Positions 5,820 to 15,507 are shown, numbered from the stretch's first letter. The stretch is 38,837 nucleotides of DNA from Chitinophagales bacterium (GCA_015654595.1 JAATGQ010000239.1:1-38837), one strand, 5' to 3'. Program-made: numbers and translations. The notes: generated from the sequence alone by a model not told the origin.

Positions 5820-8489
5820 ATGTCCATTGAACTGAGCAAGAATTACATCCCTTCGTCCACAGAAGAGAAATGGTATGCCCACTGGCTGAATAAACGCTAT
5901 TTCAACAGCAAACCAGACAGCCGCCCCGCTTTTACCGTCGTGATCCCTCCGCCCAATGTCACCGGGGTACTGCACATGGGTCATACGCTCAATGAGACGG
6001 TCCAGGATATTCTTGTCCGTAAAGCTCGGATGAGCGGCTTCAACGCCTGCTGGGTACCTGGCAGCGACCACGCCTCTATTGCCACCGAAGCCAAAGTCGT
6101 CGGTATGCTGCGGGAACGGGGCATCGACAAGAACCAGCTCACCCGCCCGGAGTTCATGACCTATGCCTACGAGTGGAAAGACAAGTACGGCGGCATCATC
6201 TATTCCCAGATCCGCAAATTGGGCTGCAGCGTAGACTGGGATCGCGTCTCTTTTACGATGGATACGGATTACTACGCCTCTGTCATCAAAGTATTTATTG
6301 ACCTCTTTAATAAAGGGCTGATCTATCGCGGCGCCCGTATGATCAACTGGGATCCGGCTGCAAAGACCGCGCTCAGCGACGAAGAAGTGGAATACAAAGA
6401 CGAGACGGGAAAACTTTACTACGTCAATTACGCGATCGTCGATGCTTCCGGAAAGGCTACCGGCGAGACCATCACCATCGCTACCCAGCGTCCGGAAACG
6501 ATCATGGGCGATACCGCTATCTGTGTCAACCCGACGGACGAGCGCTACAGCCACCTCAAGGGCAGCTCTGCCATCGTTCCGCTGGTCAACAGGAACATCC
6601 CCATCATCTTCGATACCTATGTCGACCCGGCATTTGGTACCGGCGCGCTGAAAGTAACCCCGGCGCACGATATCAATGACTATAACCTGGGTCTCAAACA
6701 TTCGCTGCCGATCATCGACACGCTGAACGAAGACGGTACGCTTAGCGCTGCCGCAGAAGTCTTTGTCGGACTGGATCGTTTCGCCGCCCGCAAAAAGGTG
6801 GTTGAACAGCTTCGCGCCGATGGTCTGCTGATCAGGGAAGAAGAACATCCTACGCGTATCGGTTTCTCACAGCGGACCAACGCCGTCGTCGAACCCCGCA
6901 TCTCCACCCAGTGGTTTGTCAGGATGAAAGACCTGGCAGAACCGGCTCTGAAGGCCGTTACGGAAGGCCATATCGATATTCATCCCGGCGACAAGTTCCT
7001 GGCCACTTACAGATACTGGCTGGAAAATGTAAAAGACTGGTGTATCTCGCGTCAGCTGTGGTGGGGACAACAGATTCCGGCCTGGTATGCGCCGGATGGC
7101 ACTTTCCAGGTAGCGGCAAGCCGCGAGGATGCGTTTGCGCAGTTCTCTGCAGCGGGCAAGCCTTCTTTTGCTGCCGCAGACCTTCGCCAGGATGACGACG
7201 TGCTCGATACCTGGTTCTCTTCCTGGCTCTGGCCCATCGAAGTCTTTAAAGGCGTGACCCACCCGGGCAATGCCGATATCAACTATTATTACCCGACCTC
7301 CGTTCTCGTTACCGGTCAGGATATCATCTTCTTCTGGGTAGCACGTATGATCATGGCCGGTATGTATTATTTCCCGGACAGCCTGCCGATCGAAAAACGT
7401 ATCCCTTTCAAGGATGTGTATTTCACCGGGATGGTTCGCGATAAACAAGGCCGTAAGATGAGTAAGAGTCTGGGTAATTCGCCGGACCTGCTGGAACTTA
7501 TCGGGAAGTATGGCGCAGATGCGGTTCGTTTTGGTATCATGATCTCCTCTCCTGCGGGGAATGATCTGTTGTTTGATGATGCAGCGCTGGAACAGGGCAG
7601 CAAATTCAATAATAAGATCTGGAATGCGCTGAAACTGGTCAAGGGCTGGGAATCCCGCCTGCAGCCCAGTGATGCGTCTGCCAATGATTTTGCGGTCTCC
7701 TGGTTTGCCCACCGGCTCCGCGAAGCCCGTACGACGCTCGAACAACTGCTTAGCGGTTTCCGCCTCAGCGAAGCGCTTAAAGTGCTTTATTCGCTGATCT
7801 GGGATGACTTCTGCGGTTTGTACCTGGAATGGGTAAAACCAGGATTTGAGCAGCCGATGGATGCCGGTATCTATCGATCTACGATCGGTTTCTTTGAAGA
7901 GCTGATGCAGCTGCTCCATCCCTTTATGCCTTTTATCACCGAGGAGATCTATCACCTGCTGGCAGAACGGGCAGAAGGCGACGATCTTTGCGTCAAACAA
8001 TTTGCCGCAGCACAGACGGCAGATGCGCGCGTCCTTGCCGATGGAAAGCTGCTGGCGGAAGCGATCACCACGCTCCGTGACGCCCGTGTCAAAGCTGAGA
8101 TCAAACCAAAGGAAACGATCCGTCTGCATATCCAGTCGGACGCGCAGGCGACCTATGCTGCAGTGCAAACCATTCTTGCCCGCCAGGTCAACGCCGAAAG
8201 CATCGACTATACCAGCGAAGCCATCGCCGGCGCACTAACCGTTGTCTCCGGAAAGGATAAATATTATATCGTCGCCGAAAAGGCTGTCGATACCGGCAAA
8301 CAAAAGGAAGAACTTCAAAAGGAACTCACTTACCTGAGAGGCTTCCTCGTTTCGGTCGACAAGAAGCTGGGCAACGAAAAGTTTGTCGCCAACGCAAAAC
8401 CCGAAGTCGTCGATTTCGAACGGAAGAAGAGAGCCGATGCTGAAGACAAGATAAAGATCATCGAAGAGAGCCTTGCCGCTCTTAACTAA
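5820..8489 (+). CDS. valS: Valyl-tRNA synthetase
   Basis: 889 residues, a full-length class I aminoacyl-tRNA synthetase charging tRNA-Val. The HIGH motif is present as HMGH (residues 52-55, in the context PPPNVTGVLHMGH) and the second ATP-binding motif as KMSKS (residues 546-550). In between lie the CP1 editing-domain signatures ATQRPETIMGDTA and DPAFGTGALKVTPAHD. The catalytic-core segment WCISRQLWWGQQIPAW and the C-terminal coiled-coil arm (about residues 820-889, rich in K and E) are normal for ValS. The ATG at 5820 is chosen over an in-frame TTG at 5808. Very long antisense frames across this gene are codon-bias shadows. Confidence 0.97.
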   Translation: MSIELSKNYIPSSTEEKWYAHWLNKRYFNSKPDSRPAFTVVIPPPNVTGVLHMGHTLNETVQDILVRKARMSGFNACWVPGSDHASIATEAKVVGMLRERGIDKNQLTRPEFMTYAYEWKDKYGGIIYSQIRKLGCSVDWDRVSFTMDTDYYASVIKVFIDLFNKGLIYRGARMINWDPAAKTALSDEEVEYKDETGKLYYVNYAIVDASGKATGETITIATQRPETIMGDTAICVNPTDERYSHLKGSSAIVPLVNRNIPIIFDTYVDPAFGTGALKVTPAHDINDYNLGLKHSLPIIDTLNEDGTLSAAAEVFVGLDRFAARKKVVEQLRADGLLIREEEHPTRIGFSQRTNAVVEPRISTQWFVRMKDLAEPALKAVTEGHIDIHPGDKFLATYRYWLENVKDWCISRQLWWGQQIPAWYAPDGTFQVAASREDAFAQFSAAGKPSFAAADLRQDDDVLDTWFSSWLWPIEVFKGVTHPGNADINYYYPTSVLVTGQDIIFFWVARMIMAGMYYFPDSLPIEKRIPFKDVYFTGMVRDKQGRKMSKSLGNSPDLLELIGKYGADAVRFGIMISSPAGNDLLFDDAALEQGSKFNNKIWNALKLVKGWESRLQPSDASANDFAVSWFAHRLREARTTLEQLLSGFRLSEALKVLYSLIWDDFCGLYLEWVKPGFEQPMDAGIYRSTIGFFEELMQLLHPFMPFITEEIYHLLAERAEGDDLCVKQFAAAQTADARVLADGKLLAEAITTLRDARVKAEIKPKETIRLHIQSDAQATYAAVQTILARQVNAESIDYTSEAIAGALTVVSGKDKYYIVAEKAVDTGKQKEELQKELTYLRGFLVSVDKKLGNEKFVANAKPEVVDFERKKRADAEDKIKIIEESLAALN

Positions 8490-8491
8490 AT

Positions 8492-8567
8492 AGGCCCCGC
8501 TGTCAGCGTGGCTCCAGGCCACAATATCCGTGGCGGGGCAGGCCCCCTGGGATCATCCTTGGGGGCT
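8492..8567. terminator. Hairpins between convergent valS and surface-protein gene
   Basis: Two nested GC-rich dyads: GCCCCGC (from 8493) with GCGGGGC (to 8539), and GCCCCC (8542-8547) with GGGGGC (8561-8566) followed by TTTA. The second, with an inner GGAT/ATCC extension, is the likelier terminator for valS. The T-tract is short, so terminator strength is uncertain. Confidence 0.5.
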
Positions 8568-11417
8568 TTATCTTGTTGGGTATATCGCTTTGCCGGCACT
8601 GTATCCTTCCGACAACAGGTTCAAGGGCAGGATCAACTCCCATTGATTGGGACTACGTCCTTCGAAATCGGGGTCCAGCAGATGACTGTAGCGGATGCCA
8701 AAGCTGACCGATAGCTGATTCCACCACTTGGTATCAAAATAGACTTCCGAGCCAAAAGACCGGAACTGCCCGTTATAGGCTGCCCCGGTTGTATAAAAAT
8801 CATTCGCATGCGTATAGTCGTAGAATAGATTGGTCCTTACCCGCAGGAAATAGACGATATCCCCGAAGCCCCAGTCGGGATATAACAGCGGCAGCTGGTA
8901 ATTGCCGGAGACCCGCCACATCCGATAGAAATTTTCGGCTGAGTATCCCCGGGAGAATGGAAAGCTGTTGGAGAACCGTACATTCTCCAGATCATCGCGC
9001 TGCTGAAAAGCGCTTGCAATCATCAGACTGTGCGTATACGCCACCCCAGGCAGATAGAGGAAGCCCGAGGCCAGGAACTGATGCGCCGTATAGGTTGTCA
9101 CAGCCCTGTCGTAGGAAAGATTGAGCACCTGAGCCATCCGCGGCGCTATCTGCTGCTGTGCCGTCTGTGACTGGTGAACAAGACTGAGGTAAGGATCGAC
9201 ATAGGTAAAACCTCTGCCGTCGAAGATCTCCCGGTAGATGCCCTGGTAAAATCGTTTGTTGTAGACAAAGTCACTCCCAAACTGTAAGCTGGTATAGTTC
9301 CGGCCGCTGGTCCAGTTGAGCGGTATACTCAGCCCGGCATGCGCTTCCTCTTCGTTCCAGTCCACTTTCCTGGTACTGTTGTATAAGGCATTCCGGTCAA
9401 AGGTATAATTCCAGCCGGCGTCGAACACCGGGTATAGCCCGGCATAGTCGACCGTCACGCCAGTCTGCTTGTAATTTTCATTTCGGTTATAGTCGATAAA
9501 GAGTTGTGTTTCAAGCGTATTTAGTACATTATCGCTTACCAGCGAAAAGGTATAATCGGGATCGTTGATATAGGGTCTCCAGCTGTGGAAATTGATCAGG
9601 TGTGAGCCCTGCGGGTATTTCTTTGAGGGGTAATGACCGGTTTCGATGCTGTCCAGCAAATGCGCAGGGCCTCTTTCGAGGGATGCAATTTCCGGCAGCG
9701 GCTGGTTCCAGTCCCCGATCGACAGCGGTTCGAGATCGGGCTGCCCTCCCCATTGCATATAGTAGCCGACGGCCGTGAAGGTATTCCAGGCGGTCCTGCC
9801 CCCTGGTCCTGCGTTGAATTCGTAGGTCCCGGTAACTGGTGTTTCACGTCCTTGTGCGGCCCGGAAAAGCGGTCCGCCGGGAATGAGTCCATAGACCTGG
9901 TCCTTCCCTTGCCGGGATGCGGTAAACCAGATCGTATCCTTTTGGACCGAAGGAAAAGCTATCGGCTGAAAACCAAACGGCAGCAGGTAGTGTACAACGC
10001 CATTCTCCGTATTGACCAGCGCAAGAGACATCTGCCCCTTATCGTTGCGGACAGCCGATACGACCCGATCGTTTGTATAATACTTTGGATAGGTAAAGAA
10101 CAAGGAATCGGGATTTGGCAGACGGCGTATCACATGCCCGTCGTGTCCGTCGATCAGCATCAACGCGCAGGAGGCATCGGCGGCCTCCTGTACAGCAACG
10201 ATCTGGCTGCCATCAGCGCTGATATCGGGCGAAAAGAAGCGGGATTTGCCAGTCAGCTTATGATCCACGCCCGTCTTCACATCCAGCACATGCAGTACGC
10301 TATAGTCCCGCCAGCCCCACCGGGGATCGGTCTCATAGGCGGCATAGACGACCCGGCCTTCCTTATAGGAGAAATAATTGTCGAGCGAGATCGCTCTTGT
10401 GCGCAGCTTCATATCCTGATCCTGCTGGTCTCCGTGGATACGAAAGGCGGGTATCCGTTTATAGCTGCTGTACATGTAGAGAATATGACTCGAATCGACG
10501 TATTGCGGGAATTCCTGGTCGCCGGCGAAATGCTTATGACCGGCGGCATATTGATCTCCGGGGCTGACGGTCTTTGTCGCCGACTTTCCATAGAAATCCA
10601 TCGCATCCTTCCGGAACTGGTAAAAGGATACCCCCGAATATCTGCGCACCGCGCTTTGCAGCGGGTAAAAAAGACCGTGAAAGGCAGCGGCGTCTCTTGC
10701 GGTTTTGCGCCAGAAGTCATCGCCGTATTTATTGCGGCCATAGGACACCAGGATATACCCCAAAGGATAATGATCGGGTACATAATCCCGTAACGAGCCG
10801 TTGCGCAGCTTCATCCAGGAATAGTTTTTGTTACCCGACCAGAGGGATCGATAAGAATTAAGGAACCAGGGCAGTCTTCCCCTGCCCTGTTCGCTGACCA
10901 GCGTCTCCTGGTAAACGGCGTCGCCTTCCCAAAACCAGTTTGGCACAACAAGGCTGTTGGCAAAAGCCTGACCGCCTTCCCCAAACAGGTAATAGAATGC
11001 GCCGGAGAGACCAACGCGGAAATTATTGTATTGCTGGACGTGACGATATTCGTGGATAGCCAGCATCTTTTGCCAGGGCAGGCTGCCCAGGTCAAAGCTG
11101 TTCTGTTCCGGGGTCAGCTGAAATTCGCTTCGAAAAGGCGCCAGTCCCACATACCCGTTGGGAATAATGGTCTGGTTCTGCAGCACGATATTGATCTTAT
11201 GCTGGGTGGGGCCGATGGTGGACAGGGTTGTCCGGCTAAGCCGATGGACGATGGCCGCCACCTGTTCCGCCTGTTTGTCCAGGCCTTTTGGATAGATGAC
11301 GCGAGCTGTATCTGTGTTGAGTTGTTTCCATTTGAGAGAAGGGGGATTACCGCCAAATACCTGGGCGGAAGAGGGGGTAAGGAATAGGGATAAGATTATA
11401 AACAAAAGCAAGCGCAT
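8568..11417 (-). CDS. Large exported protein: HExxH peptidase-like domain, TolB-like propeller, predicted beta-barrel
   Basis: 949 residues from the ATG at 11417, giving a clean signal peptide (MRLLLFIILSLFLTPSSAQ); ATGs at 11426 and 11450 are alternatives. Around residue 122 there is an HEYRH zinc motif, and about 40 residues later WFWEGDAVYQE, where the glutamate fits the third ligand of gluzincin peptidases. The middle (about residues 280-560) has repeated short beta segments like TolB/WD40-type propellers (for example SRFFSPDISADGSQIVAVQE). The last about 350 residues alternate aromatic and polar residues in the manner of an outer-membrane beta-barrel (SFGIRYSHLLDPDFEG near the end). An outer-membrane anchored peptidase is inferred. 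Whether it is active is not shown by sequence. Confidence 0.75.
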   Translation of the reverse strand: MRLLLFIILSLFLTPSSAQVFGGNPPSLKWKQLNTDTARVIYPKGLDKQAEQVAAIVHRLSRTTLSTIGPTQHKINIVLQNQTIIPNGYVGLAPFRSEFQLTPEQNSFDLGSLPWQKMLAIHEYRHVQQYNNFRVGLSGAFYYLFGEGGQAFANSLVVPNWFWEGDAVYQETLVSEQGRGRLPWFLNSYRSLWSGNKNYSWMKLRNGSLRDYVPDHYPLGYILVSYGRNKYGDDFWRKTARDAAAFHGLFYPLQSAVRRYSGVSFYQFRKDAMDFYGKSATKTVSPGDQYAAGHKHFAGDQEFPQYVDSSHILYMYSSYKRIPAFRIHGDQQDQDMKLRTRAISLDNYFSYKEGRVVYAAYETDPRWGWRDYSVLHVLDVKTGVDHKLTGKSRFFSPDISADGSQIVAVQEAADASCALMLIDGHDGHVIRRLPNPDSLFFTYPKYYTNDRVVSAVRNDKGQMSLALVNTENGVVHYLLPFGFQPIAFPSVQKDTIWFTASRQGKDQVYGLIPGGPLFRAAQGRETPVTGTYEFNAGPGGRTAWNTFTAVGYYMQWGGQPDLEPLSIGDWNQPLPEIASLERGPAHLLDSIETGHYPSKKYPQGSHLINFHSWRPYINDPDYTFSLVSDNVLNTLETQLFIDYNRNENYKQTGVTVDYAGLYPVFDAGWNYTFDRNALYNSTRKVDWNEEEAHAGLSIPLNWTSGRNYTSLQFGSDFVYNKRFYQGIYREIFDGRGFTYVDPYLSLVHQSQTAQQQIAPRMAQVLNLSYDRAVTTYTAHQFLASGFLYLPGVAYTHSLMIASAFQQRDDLENVRFSNSFPFSRGYSAENFYRMWRVSGNYQLPLLYPDWGFGDIVYFLRVRTNLFYDYTHANDFYTTGAAYNGQFRSFGSEVYFDTKWWNQLSVSFGIRYSHLLDPDFEGRSPNQWELILPLNLLSEGYSAGKAIYPTR

Positions 11418-11474
11418 TATGACCATGCGATATTTATTTGAGGTGGACAATTTACGCTTATTTTCGCGTCAGAC

Positions 11475-13019
11475 ATGAAACGTAACTTTAAAACGCCTTT
11501 CCTCTCCGGGAACTATGACTCGCTGCTGGCCGCGATCGGCGGCTTCGTCCTGATCCAGCTGCTGGCCGCCTATGGAGGGATCGGAGTATCGCCGGATTCA
11601 GTGGTCTATATCAGCACTGCTGCCAATATTCATGACCATGCGCAGATCAACGACTTTACGAACCAGCCGCTGATGGATTTCCCCGCGCTGTACCCCATCT
11701 TTTTAAGCGGGGTCATGTTCCTGACGGGTCACTCCATCGTCGCAGCAGGCCCGGTGCTCAACGGGATCCTTTTTGCCGGTCTGATCTGGCTTTGTGGCTG
11801 GATGATGGACCGCTGGCCGCAGGCCTCCCGCTGGTACAAGTGGACGATCCTGCTCTGTATCGTCGGCAGCCCCTGTCTGCTCGAAGTCTATTCGATGCTC
11901 TGGTCCGAAACTCTTTTCCTGCTGCTGTCCATCCTCTTCCTGGTCGCCTGTCATCGTTATTTCCGCTCACACACCATACCCGCCGTGCTCCTTATGGGCC
12001 TGGTCGCCGGATTGGCCTGCGTCACGCGTTATGCCGGTATCAGCATTGTAGGGCTCGGCGGATTGCTGATGCTGCTGGACGGCCGTTTGAAATGCAGCGG
12101 GAAAAAGATCGGCCATATGGCTCTTTATGGCTTTACAGCCATCGGCATACTGGCCCTCAACCTTTATCGCAACTACCTTCAGACAGAAACGCTTACCGGC
12201 TACCGCGAAAAAGGCCTCACCCCTTTTTGGGCCAATCTGCATAACTATGGCGCCGTGTTTTGCGACTGGCTGCCCTTTTTCAATGGCCATTATGGCGCCG
12301 CCACTTTTGTAGGCGCGTTCTTCCTCCTGCTCATTACGGGGATTTTCCTTTACCGCTTGGTAAGGCGTACCGGCTTTTTTTCTTATGATACTCTTGCCGT
12401 CAGCCTCTTTGTATTCTATAGCCTGTTCATACTCGTAACGGCAACCATTTCCCGGTTCCAGACCCTGGACAGCCGCCTGCTGTCCCCCTTGTATCTTCCC
12501 TGGCTCTGGGGCAGCACCTGCTGGATCCCCGGCGCGCTCCGGCGAACCTCCTACCGCTGGAAAAAAGCGGTGCTGGTATTGCCTGCAGCAGCAGCCTTTT
12601 GTTTCCTGCTTGGCGAATGGCAGGACTGGAAGGAAACCTGGAGCGGCGTCCATTATGCCGGTATTCCGGGCTTTTCCGAAGACCTGTGGAAGAAATCGGA
12701 GACGATGGGATATGTCCGGGAGCACAAAAAAGAGCTGGAAGCCTATGGCCCTATTTATTCCGATTCCTTCGAAGGTCTCTGGTACCTTTCGAATGGACTT
12801 GAGTCGGAGCTGCTTCCGCATAAGGACAATAACGAGGACATCCAGTACATGCTGAAAGAAGATCATTTCTCGATGATCTGGTTTGACGACGCCATCAATA
12901 CCGACCTCATCGATGTCGACTTTATAAAAGCCAGGAAGGTGCTGATCAGACAGATCAATTTCGGCGATGGAACGATCTATTTTTTCAAAAGCAAATCAGA
13001 CAGCGCCGCGCGGCAATAA
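11475..13019 (+). CDS. Multi-spanning GT-C-like glycosyltransferase (putative)
   Basis: 514 residues with about ten hydrophobic helices and a soluble C-terminus of roughly 110 residues. The first loop after helix 1 carries GVSPDSVVYISTAANI, the position where GT-C transferases (PMT/GT39, ArnT) keep acidic residues for lipid-phosphate sugar donors. FTNQPLMDFPALYPIFL and NLYRNYLQTETLTG fit that topology. Substrate and acceptor are unknown. It is divergent from the surface-protein gene, with only 57 bases between their starts. A general polytopic membrane protein is the alternative. Confidence 0.6.
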   Translation: MKRNFKTPFLSGNYDSLLAAIGGFVLIQLLAAYGGIGVSPDSVVYISTAANIHDHAQINDFTNQPLMDFPALYPIFLSGVMFLTGHSIVAAGPVLNGILFAGLIWLCGWMMDRWPQASRWYKWTILLCIVGSPCLLEVYSMLWSETLFLLLSILFLVACHRYFRSHTIPAVLLMGLVAGLACVTRYAGISIVGLGGLLMLLDGRLKCSGKKIGHMALYGFTAIGILALNLYRNYLQTETLTGYREKGLTPFWANLHNYGAVFCDWLPFFNGHYGAATFVGAFFLLLITGIFLYRLVRRTGFFSYDTLAVSLFVFYSLFILVTATISRFQTLDSRLLSPLYLPWLWGSTCWIPGALRRTSYRWKKAVLVLPAAAAFCFLLGEWQDWKETWSGVHYAGIPGFSEDLWKKSETMGYVREHKKELEAYGPIYSDSFEGLWYLSNGLESELLPHKDNNEDIQYMLKEDHFSMIWFDDAINTDLIDVDFIKARKVLIRQINFGDGTIYFFKSKSDSAARQ

Positions 13020-13070
13020 TTATTCCGCGACAGCTGCGCCGAACACCGATAATTGCTCTATATTTAATCC

Positions 13071-13814
13071 ATGCTGGTCGTCTTACTTGCGCTTGCGGTA
13101 GCCCCGGGCATTGCCATCAGCCTTTTCATTTACTCGATGAATACCTACGGCAAGGGTTCCATCCGCTATCTGCTTTTTTCCTTCCTGCTGGGCATGGCAG
13201 CTACGCTGCCCGCACTGGCCGTTCAGACCCTGATCCATGACGTACGGGAAGAGCCCTGGCGCAACTCGATCCTTTCCTATGTATGGTATGCATTTGTAGT
13301 CATTGCCTTTAGCGAAGAAGGCAGCAAATACCTGGTACTGCGGTTTTATGCTTATCCCAAATCCTTTTTCAGTCAGCCTTTCGACGGAGTGATCTATTCG
13401 GTGATGATCGGAATGGGTTTTGCGACCGTTGAAAATATCGAATACGTTGCTAAATTTGGGATCGAGACAGGCGTCTCCCGATTCTTTTTATCCGTTCCCG
13501 CGCATGCATCCTTTGCCGTACTGATGGGTTTTCCCGTGGGAAGGGCAAAATTCGGGGCCCGTTATCCTGTCTGGCAGCTATGGAAGGGATTGCTGATCGC
13601 GGTATTGTTCCATGGCAGTTTCGACTGTTTTTTATTCTTGCAGCAGAGCCGCGCTGCTGCCCGATATGTGTCGACAGGCGTGCTTTCCTTTGGATCGTTT
13701 GCCAGCTTCTATATCGCTGTGAGACTGGCCATGCGGGCGATCCGGATGCACCAGTCCAGCCAAAAGGAAGAAGAACAACAAAAGCCTTCACCAGCTAACT
13801 ATAATGAGGAATGA
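13071..13814 (+). CDS. PrsW-family intramembrane metalloprotease
   Basis: 247 residues, about seven or eight membrane helices. The PrsW/CPBP-like motifs are visible in order: FSEEGSKYL (the E-E-x-x-K signature), FDGVIYSVMIGMGFATVENIEY, VPAHASFAVLMGF and LFHGSFDCFLF, supplying the glutamates and histidines expected to bind zinc. Family members cleave membrane proteins such as anti-sigma factors; the target here is unknown. It ends with a 4-base ATGA overlap with the acetyltransferase gene. The charged tail (SSQKEEEQQKPS) is cytoplasmic. Confidence 0.85.
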   Translation: MLVVLLALAVAPGIAISLFIYSMNTYGKGSIRYLLFSFLLGMAATLPALAVQTLIHDVREEPWRNSILSYVWYAFVVIAFSEEGSKYLVLRFYAYPKSFFSQPFDGVIYSVMIGMGFATVENIEYVAKFGIETGVSRFFLSVPAHASFAVLMGFPVGRAKFGARYPVWQLWKGLLIAVLFHGSFDCFLFLQQSRAAARYVSTGVLSFGSFASFYIAVRLAMRAIRMHQSSQKEEEQQKPSPANYNEE

Positions 13815-14329
13815 ATAAGATCTATGAACCATTGTCTGTCCGTCCAGGCGATCTCGATGATATCAACACGATTGGATTTCTGGCGCAGCAGGTCTGGCCC
13901 GAGACTTACGGCTCTATCCTGTCGTCCGGACAGCTGGCCTATATGCTGCAGCTGTTCTATAGCCCTGCCGCATTACGCCGGCAGATGGTTGACGACAAAC
14001 AACAATTTATACTGATCGAACAGGAACAAGAAGCCCTGGGGTTTGCCGCTTATAGCGTCACTGAGGAGCCTGGCGTCTTTAAACTGCATAAGCTCTATGT
14101 CCTGCCGGGGCAGCAGGGAAAAGGGCTGGGCAGGCTGCTGCTGCAGTCCGTCTTTGATGCCATCCGCCCCGAAGGCGGAAAAACGCTCCGGCTGAATGTC
14201 AACCGCTATAACAAGGCCCGCCGGTTTTACGAACGGATAGGGTTTGCCGTCGTCCGGGAAGAAGACATCGAAATTGGCGAAGGATATTTTATGAATGATT
14301 TTGTGATGGAAATTCCGGTGCCGGAATAG
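13811..14329 (+). CDS. GNAT-family N-acetyltransferase
   Basis: 172 residues. The acetyl-CoA pyrophosphate-binding motif A is clear: KLYVLPGQQGKGLGRLLLQSV (Q/R-x-x-G-x-G/A pattern QGKGLG), followed by motif B residues LNVNRYNKARRFYERIGF. The N-terminus IRPGDLDDINTIGFLAQQ-like pattern is common in GNATs. It is translationally coupled to the PrsW gene (start inside the upstream stop), so the two may act in one process. The acceptor molecule is not predictable. Confidence 0.88.
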   Translation: MNKIYEPLSVRPGDLDDINTIGFLAQQVWPETYGSILSSGQLAYMLQLFYSPAALRRQMVDDKQQFILIEQEQEALGFAAYSVTEEPGVFKLHKLYVLPGQQGKGLGRLLLQSVFDAIRPEGGKTLRLNVNRYNKARRFYERIGFAVVREEDIEIGEGYFMNDFVMEIPVPE

Positions 14330-14340
14330 ATATACGATTT

Positions 14341-15138
14341 TTATTCCGCTGCCAGCGCGTTAAGCCCCGGGTCGATGCCCATTGCTGCCTGCTTCATCTT
14401 TTCGGCGGTCTCGTGCCCCAGGTATCTTTCCATCCTTTTTTCTACCAGGTAGATCAGCGGTGTCAGCACTATAGCCGCCGTACATTTAAAGAAATAGTTC
14501 ATCATGCCGACCGCTAAGATCTGCTGCCAGGTGAAGATGGAGCTGAATGCAATAAACAATACGATATAGCTGTCCACCAGCTGCGATATCAGGGTCGACC
14601 CCGTTGCCCGAAGCCAGAGATACTTGTGACCGGTCCTTTTTTTGATCTGATGAAAGACCGTCACATCCACGATCTGGCTGACCACGAAGGCAACCAGACT
14701 CCCGATGATGATCCGCATTCCCTGCCCAAACACGGCGCTGAACGCATCCTGGATATTGGGCACCCCCTGTTTGGCGCTGCTTGCCAGCCAGACGTCCGCA
14801 GGCGGAATGCCTATTGCCATAAAATACATCAGGAACGCATAGGCGATGAGGATGACAGCGGTGAATGAGATACGCCGAACGGCTTTAGGACCATAATATT
14901 CATTGACGATATCCGTCATAACGAATTCCAGCGGCCATAACAACACACCGCAGGTCAGCGTGAAGGCCAGACCAGTCTGGCCAAACAGCGTAAAGTTCAC
15001 CGGCCTCACGCCAATCAGCTTCTCCATCGAGAATAGTTTTGTCCCGATCGACTCCGCGATCAGCGCATTACAACAGAAAAAAGCGGTAAACCCAAGGAAC
15101 AGCTTCGTAGGCCGGTCTTTTAATATTGCAGTTATCAT
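14341..15138 (-). CDS. Queuosine precursor transporter (YhhQ/VUT family, DUF165)
   Basis: 265 residues with about six or seven helices. Family signatures: NALIAESIGTKLF near residue 25, PLEFVMTDIVNEYYGPKAVRR around residue 70, and GSLVAFVVSQIVDVTVFHQIKKRTGHKYLWLRATGSTLISQLVDS in the second half. Members import queuine, preQ0 or preQ1 for tRNA modification. The gene starts with a 4-base overlap after the small membrane protein gene, so the two form an operon. No preQ1 riboswitch is seen upstream of the operon. Confidence 0.88.
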   Translation of the reverse strand: MITAILKDRPTKLFLGFTAFFCCNALIAESIGTKLFSMEKLIGVRPVNFTLFGQTGLAFTLTCGVLLWPLEFVMTDIVNEYYGPKAVRRISFTAVILIAYAFLMYFMAIGIPPADVWLASSAKQGVPNIQDAFSAVFGQGMRIIIGSLVAFVVSQIVDVTVFHQIKKRTGHKYLWLRATGSTLISQLVDSYIVLFIAFSSIFTWQQILAVGMMNYFFKCTAAIVLTPLIYLVEKRMERYLGHETAEKMKQAAMGIDPGLNALAAE

Positions 15139-15431
15139 TTTTTAGGAAGATTGACGGTCAGGATAGCAACCTGAATTAACAAAAAAAGGAAGTTGATGAT
15201 CATGAGCCATATCGGTATGCCCGTCCTGCGCATCGCTCCGAATAGGAATACGAATATCAGGCAGACCGTTAACAGGACGTTAAGGATAACAGCTAATATA
15301 TACCCCATTGCAACGACCTGTTCGACCCACCATCCCTCTATCTTATACGGCAGCCATTGAATAAAGGCAGTCAATAGAAAACATATATTACAAATAAATG
15401 TAACCCGGGATAGGAATCTTAGCAGCGCCAT
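15135..15431 (-). CDS. Small three- to four-helix membrane protein, unknown function
   Basis: 98 residues from the ATG at 15431 (an ATG two codons earlier is the alternative). Three or four hydrophobic segments: about 8-26, 41-66 and 74-93, ending NLPKK. I do not recognise a named domain. It is the first gene of an operon with the queuosine precursor transporter (ATGA overlap at 15135-15138), which suggests, but does not show, a related role. Confidence 0.7.
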   Translation of the reverse strand: MALLRFLSRVTFICNICFLLTAFIQWLPYKIEGWWVEQVVAMGYILAVILNVLLTVCLIFVFLFGAMRRTGIPIWLMIINFLFLLIQVAILTVNLPKK

Positions 15432-15468
15432 AATCACTCAAAAATCTATATTTCCACGCAAAATACCA

Positions 15469-15507
15469 TAAGATCTCTATTTTCACTATTTCTGGACAAA
15501 ATACCAT
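15469..15507. repeat. 11-base direct repeat in divergent intergenic region
   Basis: CAAAATACCAT occurs at 15469-15479 and again at 15497-15507, each preceded by CTAT and a short T-run. The copies lie in the 109-base gap between the divergent small membrane protein and YfhO genes. Read on the minus strand each gives ATGGTATTTTG, one base short of a TAnnTTTG box. Confidence 0.5.

Noticed and set aside
5676..8168. Two long antisense frames (390 and 433 codons) across valS
   Set aside because: They mirror valS codon bias; valS is unambiguous on the plus strand.
9633..10793. 386-codon plus-strand frame inside the surface-protein gene
   Set aside because: Shadow of the minus-strand gene; no domain or start signal.
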